Shown here: positions 1 through 11,033 of the stretch, piece after piece
Layout: each line of letters starts with the position of its first letter
How positions within the stretch are numbered: position 1 is the first letter of the stretch
Assembly (NCBI RefSeq): GCF_030272615.1
Contig: NC_081409.1
Span: 648,804,468-648,868,467 of the forward strand
Direction of reading: 5' to 3'
Origin: Cryptomeria japonica
Taxonomy: Eukaryota > Streptophyta > Pinopsida > Cupressales > Cupressaceae
DNA: 64,000 nucleotides
Made by a program: the position numbers and the translations under genes
The notes under the pieces: generated by a model
The model's database searches: none
Seen by the model: the letters and a program-made list of their open reading frames with translations, nothing else
What the model was told of the DNA's origin: nothing

Positions 1-622
1 TTGGAGGAGAATCCCATTGTTGAGCAGAATAAGAAAAAAAGTGCCAATTAGGCCTCCACGGGCTAGTAGCCTTTTTGGGTTGCATAACACACAAATGACA
101 GTTTTGGTCAAAATGCTCAAACCCGATTGTAAGGAGGAGTTGGAGGCTTGTGAAACCTTAGGAGAAAAATCCTAAATAGTGAGACAAATGTCAAATGGGT
201 CCTTGGATAGCGCATAGCCCCTTTTGTGGTTTTGGACCCTTGGTTGCCTAGTGGAGTAAGCCAAGGCTATGGGCTTTAAACTAAACTTTGAGCATCAAAA
301 CTGGAATAAAACCTCACTACCCTTACTTGTCCATGCAAAAGACTCTTAAAGAACTCTAAAATAGAGGGTTGAATGCCAAAGATCAAAGATTGAGGGTGTG
401 TTGATGGGTGGAGTGAGCAATTTGAAGTAGATTTGAGCATGAGAGTTTGCCTTCACCAAAAGGGGAGTGTGCTAGGAAAGTGATACATGAGGTGCTTGGT
501 ACTATAACCATAAGAAGGACTTTATAAACACATACAACATACTCAAACAAGTTTTTGGGTAACAAATTGAACCTCTTGAGAAAATTGGCCTTTTGAGCAC
601 TTTACTAGCAATCTCCCTATGA
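1..622 (+). repeat. Element G 5' LTR, last 622 bp
   Basis: These 622 bp align without net gain or loss to 28233-28854, the end of G's 3' LTR, and stop just before a primer-binding site. The other 1.5 kb or so of this LTR lies left of the window. The last bases read TATGA here and TATCA in the 3' copy, so the canonical CA end was mutated on this side. Confidence 0.9.
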
Positions 623-625
623 TAG

Positions 626-637
626 TGGTATCAGAGC
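626..637 (+). other. Element G primer-binding site (tRNA-Met type)
   Basis: TGGTATCAGAGC lies three bases after the 5' LTR end. This is the standard initiator-tRNA-Met primer site of many plant LTR elements and fixes the LTR boundary and orientation. Confidence 0.9.
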
Positions 638-675
638 CAACAAAAGATTCAGGAGGAAGGAAACATTAGGAAAAC

Positions 676-1740
676 ATGGTGACTAATGTAGAATTGGCCA
701 AGAAGTTTGAAGACCAAGAAGAGGAAAATAGGGCACTCAGAGAAAGATTAGATCAACTAGAAATGAAACTAGCTGAAGTAGAAGTCAAAACTAAAGAAGT
801 CCATGATAAGGTTGGAGATCAGGGTAAAATGATGGCAATAGAGGATGAGGTTCCCATACCTGACCCTGCCATTGAACAAGAACCATTCTTGAAAGCCTTG
901 AGAGCTATGAGTGGTAAAACCTTAGAGGGAGTGGCTCTTTTCAGTGGGAAGATGGATCCAGATGCCCTTATAGAGTGGATTGAGGGTATAGAAAACCATT
1001 TTGAATGTGATGGGATAACTGAAGCATAGAGGGTTAAGGTAGCCAAATCAAGGTTGAGAGGGGCAGCCTTAACATGGCGGAAGTTCATCCAAGAGGAAAG
1101 GGTGAAAGAAGGTAAGCAACCACTAGCCACCTGGAAAGCAATGCTAGCCAAAATCAAAGAAACCTACTTGCTTGAAGACTTTGAAATACAACTTCACCGA
1201 AAAAGACAAAATTTGAGACAAAAAGACCTAGATGTCAGTAGCTACACTAAAGAGTTTCAAAAAATGTGCATGAGATCCAGACTAGTGGAGGATGAGAGCA
1301 TAAAAGTGGCAAGGTACTTGAATGGGTTTAGATGGAACATCCAGGAAGAGATGAGCTTGTTATGCCCACAAATAGTACATGAGTACTGTCAATTGGCACT
1401 TAAGGTAGAAGAGAAAGGTAGGAGAAAGCAAGAGCAAAAAAATAGAGGAAGAGGTAGGGGAAGAGATGGTAAAGGCCATAGAGGCAGTTTTGGGGGAAGG
1501 AGCATAGATCAACGATCCTAGGGAGAGTCTAAATTTCTAGAGCAAAGTGGGGATTCTTAGAACACACCCAACTATAGGGGTAGGGGATCAAGCAACCCGA
1601 GTAGAGGTAGATCTAATGGACCAGGGAGAGGGTCCTACTTCTCAACCATGAAGTGCTATAACTTCCAAAAGTTGGGCCACCTTGCCTATAGATGCCCATA
1701 GAAGCCTAGTTCATCTTATGGAGGTGAAAAGAGGATAAAT
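676..1740 (+). pseudogene. gag: Element G gag (broken)
   Basis: The start at 676 is the first ATG after the primer site. The product is the capsid/nucleocapsid precursor. The N-terminus (about residues 7-45) is a charged coiled coil. The region encoded at about 940-1430 matches the retrotransposon gag domain, with FSGKMDP, AALTWRKF and SSYTKEFQ-type motifs. A Gly/Arg-rich stretch precedes one zinc knuckle near 1651-1698, where the first two Cys positions read CYNF instead of CxxC. In-frame TAG stops lie at 1027, 1519, 1558 and 1699; at 1027 and 1699 Gln is the residue expected from relatives. The frame is otherwise continuous with protease and RT, as in single-ORF chromoviruses. Confidence 0.85.
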
Positions 1741-1764
1741 TATGTTCAGGAAGATGGAGGTAGT

Positions 1765-2226
1765 ATGAAAACTTCAGCATTGAACCACCTAGCTTCAGAA
1801 GATGGTGAGAGTTTGATGATCAAAAGAGTGTTAATGAAGAAGCCACATAGTACAGAGGTCTCACAGAGAATAACATTGTTCAGGATTAAGTGTAAAATCA
1901 TGGGAAAGGTGTGTAAGGTGATCATAGATTCAAGATCCATAGATAACATCATATCAGAAGAAGCAGTAAGCAAATTGAAACTACCTAGGATACAACACAA
2001 GGAGCCATACAAAGTCACATGGTTAAATAAGGGACAACATGTGTTGGTAAATGAGAAAGCCTGGGTAGATTTCCACATAGGTGGATATATAGATAGGATC
2101 CTATGTGACATCCTTCCTATGGATGCTTGCCACCTGTTGTTGGGTAGACCATGGCAGTTTGACCGAAAAGCACAACATGATGGGGAAAGAAACTCCTATT
2201 CATTTTAGAAAGATGGAGTAAACTAG
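1765..2226 (+). pseudogene. pro: Element G protease (broken)
   Basis: This is the retroviral-type aspartic protease that would cut the Gag-Pol precursor, in the same frame as gag and RT. The active-site motif near 1927-1945 reads DSRSIDN where the family has DSGSTDN, so the Gly next to the catalytic Asp became Arg (GGA to AGA) and Thr became Ile. The downstream HLLLGRPW motif, typical of the end of plant gypsy proteases, is at about 2137-2160. TAG stops at 2206 and 2224 end the frame. It is inactive as written. Confidence 0.85.
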
Positions 2227-2280
2227 CAGATTCAATCCCTCATTAAAGAAGGAGAGAGCAGAAACAAAGTACCTAACATC

Positions 2281-3915
2281 TTGTTAGTGAATGAGAAAGA
2301 GTTCATTAAAACACTAGAAGAGGGTGAAGGAGTGGGATTTGCACTCATAGTTAAACCCAAGGAAGAAAAGGTAGAAAATAAAGTTGAGATACCATATGAG
2401 GTGCAGCAAATCCTTGATAACTTCAAACAAATAATCAGTGATGGTACACCTGCAGCCTTACTGCCTCCTCGAGCCATTAGCCATCATATTGACTTCATAC
2501 CTAGAGCCTCTTTGCCCAATAATGCAGCCTACAAGATGACCCCTGAACAAAACAAAGAGGTAGCAAGACAAATACAAGAACTCTTAGACCAAGGGCTGAT
2601 TAGGAAAAGCATTAGTTCTTGTGCAGTACCTACAGTGTTGGCACCTAAGAAGGGTGGAACATGGAGAATTTGTACTATTTCCAAAGCCATAAACAAGATC
2701 ACCATCAGATACAGATTTCCCATACCCAGGGTAGAGGACTTGATGGATTGTTTGGGGGGTGCATAGTATTTCAGTAAGATTGACTTGAAGAGTGGTTACC
2801 ATCAGATAAGAATCAAGGAGGGGGATGAATGGAAGACAACTTTCAAAACAAATGAGGGTCTCTATAAGTGGCTTGTCATGCCTTTTGGACTCTCTAATGC
2901 TCACATCACATTCATGAGACTCATGAATGAAGTTTTACATGGTTTCATTGACAAATTTGTTGTAGTGTATTTAGATGATATTCTTATTTTCAGCAAGACT
3001 AAGGAAGAGCACTTGCAACATTTAGCTATTGTTTTGAGATAGTTATCTGATGAACAACTAACCATTAATCTTGAAAAATGTGATTTTATGAAGCAAGAAT
3101 TGGTCTATCTTGGTTTTGTTGTATCAGGAGGCAATCTAAAAATAGATCAATCTAAAGTTGCAGCAATAACCAGTTGGCCAACTCCTAGGACAACCAGTGA
3201 TGTTAGAAGCTTCCATGGTTTGGCACAGTTTTACAAAATTCTCATCAGGAGATTCAGTGAGATTTGTGCTCCAATGTTAGACACCATCAAAGGGGGTGTA
3301 AAGGTAAAATTTCAGTCGACAAGTGTAGCAAATAAGGGGTTTGAATTATTGAAAACTAAAGTAGCTACTCAACAAGTGCTCATTTTGCCTAGTTTTGATA
3401 AGCTTTTTACTATTGAATGTGATGCTAGTAATATTGTTGTAGGAGCTATTTTAAGTCAAGAAAATAGACCAGTTGCATTCTTTAGTGAGAAGTTAAATTA
3501 TGCAAAGAAAAATTACTCTTCCTATGATTTAGAACTTTATGCATTAGTACAAGCACTTAGGAAATGGAGACACTATCTTCTTCCTAAGGAATTTGTTGTA
3601 TATACAGATAATTAGGCACTCAGTTTCTTAAACTCACAGGATAAACTAAATCATAGACATGTTAAATGGGTAGAATACTTGCAAGCTTACACTTTTACTC
3701 TTAAGCATAAGAAGGGTCAGTTGAATAAAGTAGTAGATGCTTTGAGTAGAAGTTTGTTGATTATTCATGAGATTCAAGTTCAGAGTATTGGCATTGATAG
3801 TTTCAAAGACATGTATCCCACTGATAATGATTTTGCTAAAGCTTATAAAGTTTGTCACAATTTTGAGAATAACTTCCATGGTGCATATGCTAATTTCACT
3901 TTGCAGGATGGTTTG
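2281..3915 (+). pseudogene. pol: Element G reverse transcriptase and RNase H (broken, left part of pol)
   Basis: The RT carries the usual blocks in order: a QIQELLDQGLI entry motif, [21 protein letters not shown], and the catalytic YLDD at 2968-2979. The Ty3-type RNase H follows (about 3330-3760), with IECDASNIVVGAIL, FFSEKLN and the YTDN motif. TAG stops at 2764, 3040 and 3613 interrupt an otherwise continuous frame; CAG is expected at 2764 and 3613. The frame runs up to 3915, where element T is inserted, and resumes at 25335. The site falls between RNase H and the integrase zinc finger. Confidence 0.9.
3911..3915 (+). repeat. Target-site duplication of element T, left copy
   Basis: GTTTG immediately precedes the TGTTATCAC start of T's 5' LTR and recurs at 25330-25334 right after the 3' LTR. 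It is part of G's pol frame. Confidence 0.95.
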
Positions 3916-4298
3916 TGTTATCACTGTTTAAGAAATGGGTTTTTTGCTCCCATAATTGGCTAAGTTTTTGAAATTTTGAGTCAGACACACTATCAACTGC
4001 TTCAAGTCTATGTTAGGTCTTAAGGGATTAGGGTTTTGATTTTAAATCGTTCAATGATTAATAAAAAACCCTTTGGTTTCTATTCTTGTGTTACTTTATC
4101 CACTTAAGTAATGGGTCTTGGGGTCATATGAGGTGTCCCCCTTGTCATTTGCCTAGGTGGTTGTCGAATTAATCATAAAAATTTATGCCTTATGTCTTTT
4201 CTTCCTAATGTTGTCGGGTCCAGTAAGTTGCACATAGCTCTCAGATGGATCTATGGTTTTTTCTATTTCGTTAGGCGAAGTTGTGTGTGGTTTAAGAC

Positions 4299-5840
4299 TC
4301 GCGAAATGGAGAAAGGGAAAAGCGTATTCAATTGGTGCACATTTCATTTGGTTTAAAAGGGCTCCATCTTGTTCAAGATCTAATGACTGGCGTTAGTTCG
4401 CAAAAGAAACTTGCAAGTGAAATACCTTTCGCGAAATGGCGAAAATGCTTGGCAGGACCCTGTAGTGAAGACTTTTCAAATGGCTAAAAGATGATCAGGT
4501 TTAAGAGAGATTGACGGTTCACGCTGTTTCGTGGCTGATAGATGCTCAAAGGTTATGCCTTGCGAAATGGTGAAAAGGTTTTTCAACCCACGAAAAGGGA
4601 GTTTTTATAAGAGCATATTAGATGCACAAGTCTCATTTGATCTGACGGTTAGCGCAGCTACGCAGGAGGAAGATGCTCGATAGTTAGTTTTCGCAAAGTA
4701 GCGAAATGACGTGGTGCTCCAAGTAGGCAGTCCAGTTGGTCGAGATGGTGAGTAAGATGAATGGCATGTGGCAGAAGGTTAGAATAGTCAGCAAGTCGGA
4801 TCTAAGGATTAAAAGGTGGGTCCCAGAGGTGAGTCATGCCGTGGGATAAGAAGTGACCTGGCAGATATAGGTGGTAAGGATGAGGTGGAATCCAATGTTT
4901 TCTCTCAGCAAATGAAAGGTTGACATATTAGTTCGAAAGTGACTAGATGCCAGGGGGATGGAGTTTAGTCAGAGGGCCCACATCTGCTGAATTCAGTTAA
5001 GTTGTTAAGAATCAAGCAAGTTAAGTATAATCTAATGGTCCGCGTGAGTTTGCAAAGGTAAATTGCTCGTGTTTTAAAACTAGCGAAATAGCGAAAAGGG
5101 TTTTGGGGCCCCAGGGACAGATAAAGAATGAAGTTAAAAAGAGATCAACTCCAATTCAATCCAAGGGCTCACGTTGTTTCATAGCTACGAACCAACCGAG
5201 GGATATACTTTGCAAAATGGCGAAAGGAGGAGAAGATTCATCCAGGTGTAATGCTAGATGGTGACGTGTCGATTGACATGTGGTTTCAGAAGAAATTGAG
5301 GGCCCGCCAAGGTGTAATTGGTGGTTATAAAGGAAAGACATGTGGCTGACTTTGAACTAAACTTGAAGAGTTTTCCAAAACTAATGGTTGAATGCCACAT
5401 CGTGTTTGGTAACCAAAGAAAAAGTGGCATAAGTGAAGCAAGCATAAAGGTCTCGCTTAAAGGATGGTCATCTTTGATTTGATCCAACGCCTCACGTTGT
5501 TTCGTGGCCCAAAGTTGAAAGCGGTTTAAGCTATGCGAAATAGCAAAAGACCACTAGCCATCAAGATAGAGACGCGGTTAGTGAAGAAGCTGACGGTCCC
5601 AGTGATAATTAAATGCCAAGTAGTTAAAGTTCCATCTAACACCTAGAGCAGCTTCACGGAAGAAAAGTGCTCAGAGGATAAAGCCCACAAAATGGCGAAA
5701 ACGAGGTGGGGCCCATTGCTAAGACAAAGCTGTTAAGTCGATGTAAAGACCGATCAAGTTTCATTTGATCGGACGGTTGGCATGATTTCATTTGATGAAA
5801 TTTCTCAAAGGTTATGCTTTGCAAAATGGAGAAAGAGCGG
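4299..5840 (+). repeat. Irregular array of GCGAAATGGCGAAAA-like motifs in T's 5' LTR
   Basis: A motif close to GCGAAATGGCGAAAA recurs at about 4300, 4429, 4561, 4688, 5082, 5211, 5535, 5687 and 5818, each with a few changes. Between them are copies of a second motif resembling CACGTTGTTTCGTGGC (about 4521, 5168 and 5491). The same arrangement is present in the 3' LTR (about 19470-21005), but there many C or G bases of the CG pairs are changed to T or A. The spacing is loose rather than a strict tandem. The array lies upstream of the embedded reading frame, where promoter or enhancer elements of an LTR would be expected. Confidence 0.65.
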
Positions 5841-6211
5841 AAGGAAAACATGTGCAGACATGTTGTGACCCGTTGGAGAAAAAATTTTGAATTCTCTCAT
5901 GAATTCAATTCTGAAGGGACGGTCAAAGCATGCGGTATCAATGTCGCAGTTAAGAGCCTGAGTACCATATATGATTTCATATCAATCAGATGAAGGTATC
6001 ATTCTAAAGAATTGTTGCAGAGAAAGTGGTTGCAGAGCTATTTTCTTAAAATACAGAGCAAATTCATTTAGTCACAGAGCAGATTCCTTCAAGCTAAAAA
6101 TAGGTTTTCTTGTACTCGTGTGGCAATTTCTTAGCAGTGTGTTTTAATTGAGGCCTTGATTTGTCATAGAACCAGTTGGGGGTAATAGTTAAATTGCTTG
6201 CATATTTTAAG

Positions 6212-9200
6212 ATGGCACCTAAGAGATAATTCTCAAGAAAAGTTAATTACCAAGAAAGGACCATTTGTGATGATTTTCTTGAATAGTTGACATTGTCAAC
6301 TAATAAGGCATCAAAGGTGAAAGAACTAGTGCCAAGAGCTCCTTGTTTGAAAATAGGAGAAGGGTTATATGACAAGGGTAACTGGTTGAGAGACCCATAG
6401 GTTGGGCTGTCTAGGTTGGGGTTGTTCAAAGTCGGATTTGGCATGAGAAATTCCACAGCCTCGCAGAATAGTATCTGGGAATTAGATGTGGGAAAATTGG
6501 TAGTTCTAGGAGTATTCATGGATATGGATCTCCTAACTCAGATTGCACATAATTACGATCCAGTCACAAGGAGAATTGGGGATATAAATGGAAAAGCCCT
6601 CATTGAAATAAATAATGAGGAATTCAGAAGTGATTTTGGGCTTAACGAATTTACTAATTTTCTAGAACGCATTAATTTCAAATCATTAGCTCAAGTATAC
6701 AGTGCACAAAGGAATCACCTTAGAAATGGGCCTCTTAAGGAATTCTTTATGAAGATAGGTGGGTTGATAGTTGTAGGACCCAACACTGAAGAGCCCTTCT
6801 CATTGAATCTGTTCACCCTTAGGGCTAAGGGATTGTATTGGTCACTTTGCCAGATTTTAGGAGAGGATGCTGAGGCAAATATGCCCAATCATTACATGCT
6901 AATGATTCCTCAGATTTTGAATCCTTCTCTTGCAATAACCTTTGATTATGCTTCCTTTATTACTGATGCTATCCATGAAGGATTGATAGGAATAAAGAAT
7001 GGGAAAGTGGATAGGCCTTTTGGATGGTATTCCCTCCTCATGCATCTATTTTTATTCAAGGGTGGTGATTATTTTGCAAATGGAATGGACCTTGTAAAAG
7101 AGAAAGATGGAGAAAAGATGCCAGTGCAATTATGGAATACAGTGCTATCATGGGACAGAAATGATGCTAGTTTCTTGAAGTTTGATAAATGTTTTGCATC
7201 AAATATTAGGACTCTCCTCTGTTCAAAAAATCCAAGAGTCCCGAAGGTTCTTTTGGAATTTATTAGACCAAAAGAATTTGTAAAAAATATAAAAATTGTC
7301 CATAATTGGGGTGATATTTACTTATACCCTGTCTCCATAGTTTTTAGAGTATTTGGTTTCAGAGGCACTCAATTTTTATTGCCTTATCAGGTCCCTCTCA
7401 AAGTGGGAATTGCAAAAATCCTCAGACAAATTGGTAGTGTGCAAGAGGTAGAGCTAACAGGCAGGGGTAAAGGGACTATTTTCCCTATGGTTACTATAGC
7501 CCACCAATTTGTAATAACCAAGGGAGGTTGGAACAGTTTTTAGGATTTTCTTAAACCTTATCATTTGTCAACTGCAGTGTCCAGGTGTGTTGATCCTGAA
7601 GATTTCTTCAATGGCATGTTTAGAAAGAGGGCAATATGCAGAGGTAGACCCCATCAATTTCAGTTTCCTGAAGACCTCATTAGAAATGAGTTTGATCTAG
7701 ATGAGCAGGAGCTGAGGAAGGAAAAGTGGGTGGCTTATAAAAAGGCCTTAGACTTTATACATCAGTTTGATACCAGCTATGACCCATTGTCTAGCTTTCA
7801 CCCTTTTGAGGAGAAAATAAAGTTCCTAATTCTTTGCTTTGAGGATGTAATGTAGACTTTGAAAGAAAAGAGGGAGGTTGTAATTAAAAACAACCCTGAA
7901 AAGGAAAGAATGGTTCTAAGTAGGTCTGCATCCACTAGAGAAATTCCTCTTGGTGACTACATGTTGCACAAGAAGTCTAATTATAGTGTGCTGATGCCTA
8001 CAACAAGGGAGCCCTCTACCTCTAAAGGAAAGAGGAAGATACAAGATGTCACTGACATCTAAGATAGCCCAAAGAAGAAAAGAGTAGGAAAAGAAATACA
8101 ATCTGATACACCCTTGCACTCTCCATCTCAATCCCCTATTCATATAGGAGATGAACAGGTAGCAGCTGAACAACTGATATAGTTAGGCAGTTTGGGAGAA
8201 ATAACTTACACATATGATGAAGTAGAAGAGGGAATGTCAGAAGAGCCCCTTACTGCTGAGATGAACATCACTACCAATGAGTTTAAGGGCCAGGAGTGGG
8301 ATCTTGAGATCAAGCAGGCTATTGAGGACCTCTTGGATGACAACAACTTTGTTACATCAGGAGCATTCATGCAATTTGTGTGGAAGTAGAACATTGACAA
8401 ATACAATGCAAGGTGTGAAAAGAGAAAAGATGAGCAGTCTCTTAAAGATCCAGCTGTGGTTGAGGAGGAAATAAAGAAAAAAATGATAGATGATTTTAAG
8501 ACCATCAATCCTGAGCAAGGAAGAGATATGGTGGCAGAAGCTGGAGTACTCATTCTCCCTGAGTGGGACATAGCAGATGCCTTAGTATTGGAGGCAGTGA
8601 GAAAAGAAACCAAACCCATGGAGGGAATTACTTTTAGCAAAGACAATGCTACACTAGTCATGTGGTCTCTTAAGAGAGATGAGAATAAGAGAAATAAGGA
8701 CACCCCAGGGTTAAGTTATCTTGGTGGAATGATAGTGAAAAGAGTACAAAATATAGGGGTAGAGGAAGCTACTAGCACTATGCTGAAGACTGCAAAGTTT
8801 AGTGTTGCAGTAGCAGAAAGGGAGGCTAAGGAAAAGGTAGACCTCCAAGTTAAGTTGGAGACAATTTTGAAAGCTTATAACAGTGTTAAGGAAGAGGTAA
8901 GGGGTAAAGATAGCATCATTGCTAAGCTGCAAAGCCAGTTGATAGGACAGTACCATCAAGGTGAGTCTTCAACACTGATGATCTCCTCTTCTCTTGCAAG
9001 ACCTCCACCTACCTGCCCCATTATTGAGTTCCCACCATCTCCAACACCTTCTAGTTCTCAAATGGTTGAGATCACTCCCTAAGAATTGGAGAATTTAAAA
9101 TAGGCTCAAGCCTTGTATGCAAAGAAGTATGAAGAAAGAGTAAGGGCTACCATTTCAAGTTTTGCAGACACCATGGGGACCTCACTATTATATAACAACA

Positions 9201-9803
9201 TAAGCAAGATTTTAGATATGTGGATTGAGCTTAATGGAGATAAGGCCATTTTGATGCCTATTTTTGACAAGTGGAATCCTAGAGAGCAGGATTTGGAGCT
9301 TATTTGTGTATCTTATGATGAAGCAGGGGCTGATCCTATCATCAAATCCACTTGTGACACCACAAGGGATCTAATAAAATTAGCAGAAGGGATATACAAT
9401 GCTGATAGGAAGATCAACTTGTACAAAAAGGAGTACACTGATCAGGTTTTTGAATTGATTCCAAGAGTTTTTGTTAACCCAAATCAATTGAAGGATAAAC
9501 AAGTGTGGCTTAAGGAATTAGAGGCCAAATTGTTTGCTAGAATAAAAGGAATTTTTGACTTAGATGATGCTTCCTTTTTTGTTGTAACAATTCAGGAGAT
9601 AGAGAGAATCAAATCTCATTATGGTTTTCTCAATTCAAAGGTTAACCAAGGCAAAGGCAAAAGTGATTAATTTCGCATGGCCAACTGATGATGTATACAA
9701 TGAGTGGACAAGAAAATATGCCATTCAGGATGCAGAACAATTAGAAGAGGTTGCAACGGGACAACAAGTAGAAGAAGTCACAGAGGTTGAAAAAGACTTG
9801 TAA
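6212..9803 (+). pseudogene. LTR-embedded reading frame of element T, copy 1 (about 1,200 codons, broken)
   Basis: From ATG 6212 one frame (frame 2) stays coding-like to about 9640. After a 29 bp deletion it continues in another frame to the TAA at 9801. It is broken only by stop codons (6227, 6284, 6398, 7541, 7853, 8060, 8180, 8387, 9080, 9101). I do not recognise the protein. What can be seen: a short basic N-terminus; a globular region (about residues 70-550) with an ALIEINNEEFRSDFGL segment and a hydrophobic GWYSLLMHLFLFKGG segment; a Ser/Lys/Glu-rich linker; and a charged, largely helical C-terminus. There is no signal peptide, zinc knuckle or enzyme motif. Its segment order resembles proteins of plant transposon-associated families and ORFx of elements A and B, but this is an impression. 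The ATG choice is supported by the same start in the sister LTR (21384). Confidence 0.75.
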
Positions 9804-10747
9804 CCATTTTTGTAAAAGGTTTTGTAACTTCTTCTTGAAAAGAAATGATTGTAACAAATTCTCCTAGGAAAATCTGAAGCTATGTGCATCCATATTATTA
9901 TAAATGGATACCAAGACTAGTAGAGAAATGATCACAAAGAATTGTAAGAAAACGCTGCAGAAATTTATCTGAGCTTTTCCAAGTTTTAATGGAGAATATT
10001 CAAAGGTTTCTTGTAATACTTTTTTGAAGAAAATATCAATATATAGACCATTGGTTTTGAGTAAAAACTTTGTGTTGTCTTCAAATGTGTTCACAAGTGT
10101 TTACTATTTCATTCTAAATAATCCAAGGTTATTTCGTTTGAATAGGGATTGTAAGGCAAATCTTCAGTAGATATGTTTCTTAGATTTTCTCTTCAGGAGG
10201 GGAATTAAATATGCAGGAATCACTTCTACCAATAGATTCTCTGTAGGATACTTTGAATCTTGATGAGCATAGTTTGATGTGGTATGAATAAATTCTTATG
10301 TGTGTCAGGCATATATAGGGATCTGCAGAAGCCGAGGCAATGGGATGTGTAGAGATATTTTGATTGGGGGAGTATTGTTTGAATTTCGATGACTCTGTGA
10401 CCTTGGATAAGGCACTAGTATAGATCAAGGTTGTTTATTACATATTTTGTAGATCAAATACTGAATATGAGTATAATTTTCATTCCTTTATTTCAGTAAG
10501 TTTTAAGGTGATTAGATCCACTGGTTTTCTGGACTGGTTTGTTGTGGATTTATCTTTTAAAAGTGTGAATTTAGTTCACAAAGGTATACCCGTCTGGACT
10601 CAAAATAGGTCCGAAGTGTAGAAGGTTAAATTAAACCTTGTCATATGTTGTCTTAGAAGTTTCCTTCTCTTTAATATCTTTTTTGCATAGAGTTATCATA
10701 TCATTATAAGGATGTTGAAGTGAATCAGATTTTGAAGACAACAAAAG

Positions 10748-10765
10748 TGGCGACTCTGCTGGGGA
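10748..10765 (+). other. Element T primer-binding site (tRNA-Arg type, as in Ogre/Tat)
   Basis: TGGCGACTCTGCTGGGGA starts four bases after the LTR end. It resembles the tRNA-Arg primer sites I recall for Ogre/Tat elements and differs from the tRNA-Asp site of Athila and the tRNA-Met site of copia elements and chromoviruses. The tRNA assignment is from memory; the position next to the LTR is directly visible. Confidence 0.8.
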
Positions 10766-11033
10766 GTAAATGAATTGTTAAAAGTATCTAGTTAACAAAG
10801 ATTTATTTCATATTTTGGTGACCCGGATGGGATAAGTCACACTAAGAATCCAGAAGAAAATTTTGTGCTTAAATTTATAAAGAAAATCATTGTGTTTGTG
10901 GAATTGCAGCATTTCATTCTAAGCTTATTTTCATAAATCCCATAATTCTTGTGGGTGGCGACTCTGTTATCTTGGAACCAGTCCTTGTGAAATATAAATC
11001 ATTTTAAAAGGAAAAAAAAACACTAGATCATTC
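10766..11033 (+). other. Untranslated leader of element T
   Basis: These 268 bp lie between the primer site and the gag ATG. They hold an A-run near 11011-11020 and a second GTGGCGACTCTGTTATC segment (about 10954-10970) resembling the primer-site region. I see no reading frame here; a packaging signal would be expected in this interval. Confidence 0.5.

Larger units (their letters stand above)
3916..10743 (+). repeat. Element T 5' LTR (6,828 bp)
   Basis: It begins TGTTATCAC and ends GACAACA, paired with 19086-25329. About 2.3 kb of repeat-rich sequence with CG-containing motifs comes first, then a broken frame of about 1,200 codons (6212-9803), then about 940 bp leading to the primer site. 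A TATA-like CAATATATAG lies near 10035, late in the LTR; I cannot tell whether it or an earlier site starts the genomic RNA. Relative to the 3' LTR this copy lost 29 bp near 9640 (between AAAGGTTAAC-like repeats), which shifts the embedded frame. It retains about 615 bp missing from the 3' copy. Confidence 0.93.

Noticed and set aside
6416-7543. 375-codon open frame as a host gene
   Set aside because: It is a part of the longer frame inside T's LTR and is repeated at 21660-22535 in the other LTR, so it belongs to the element.
10180-10428. 82-codon - strand frame near T's LTR end, repeated at 24766-25014
   Set aside because: It recurs because it lies in both LTRs. It is short and has no motif; I do not consider it coding.
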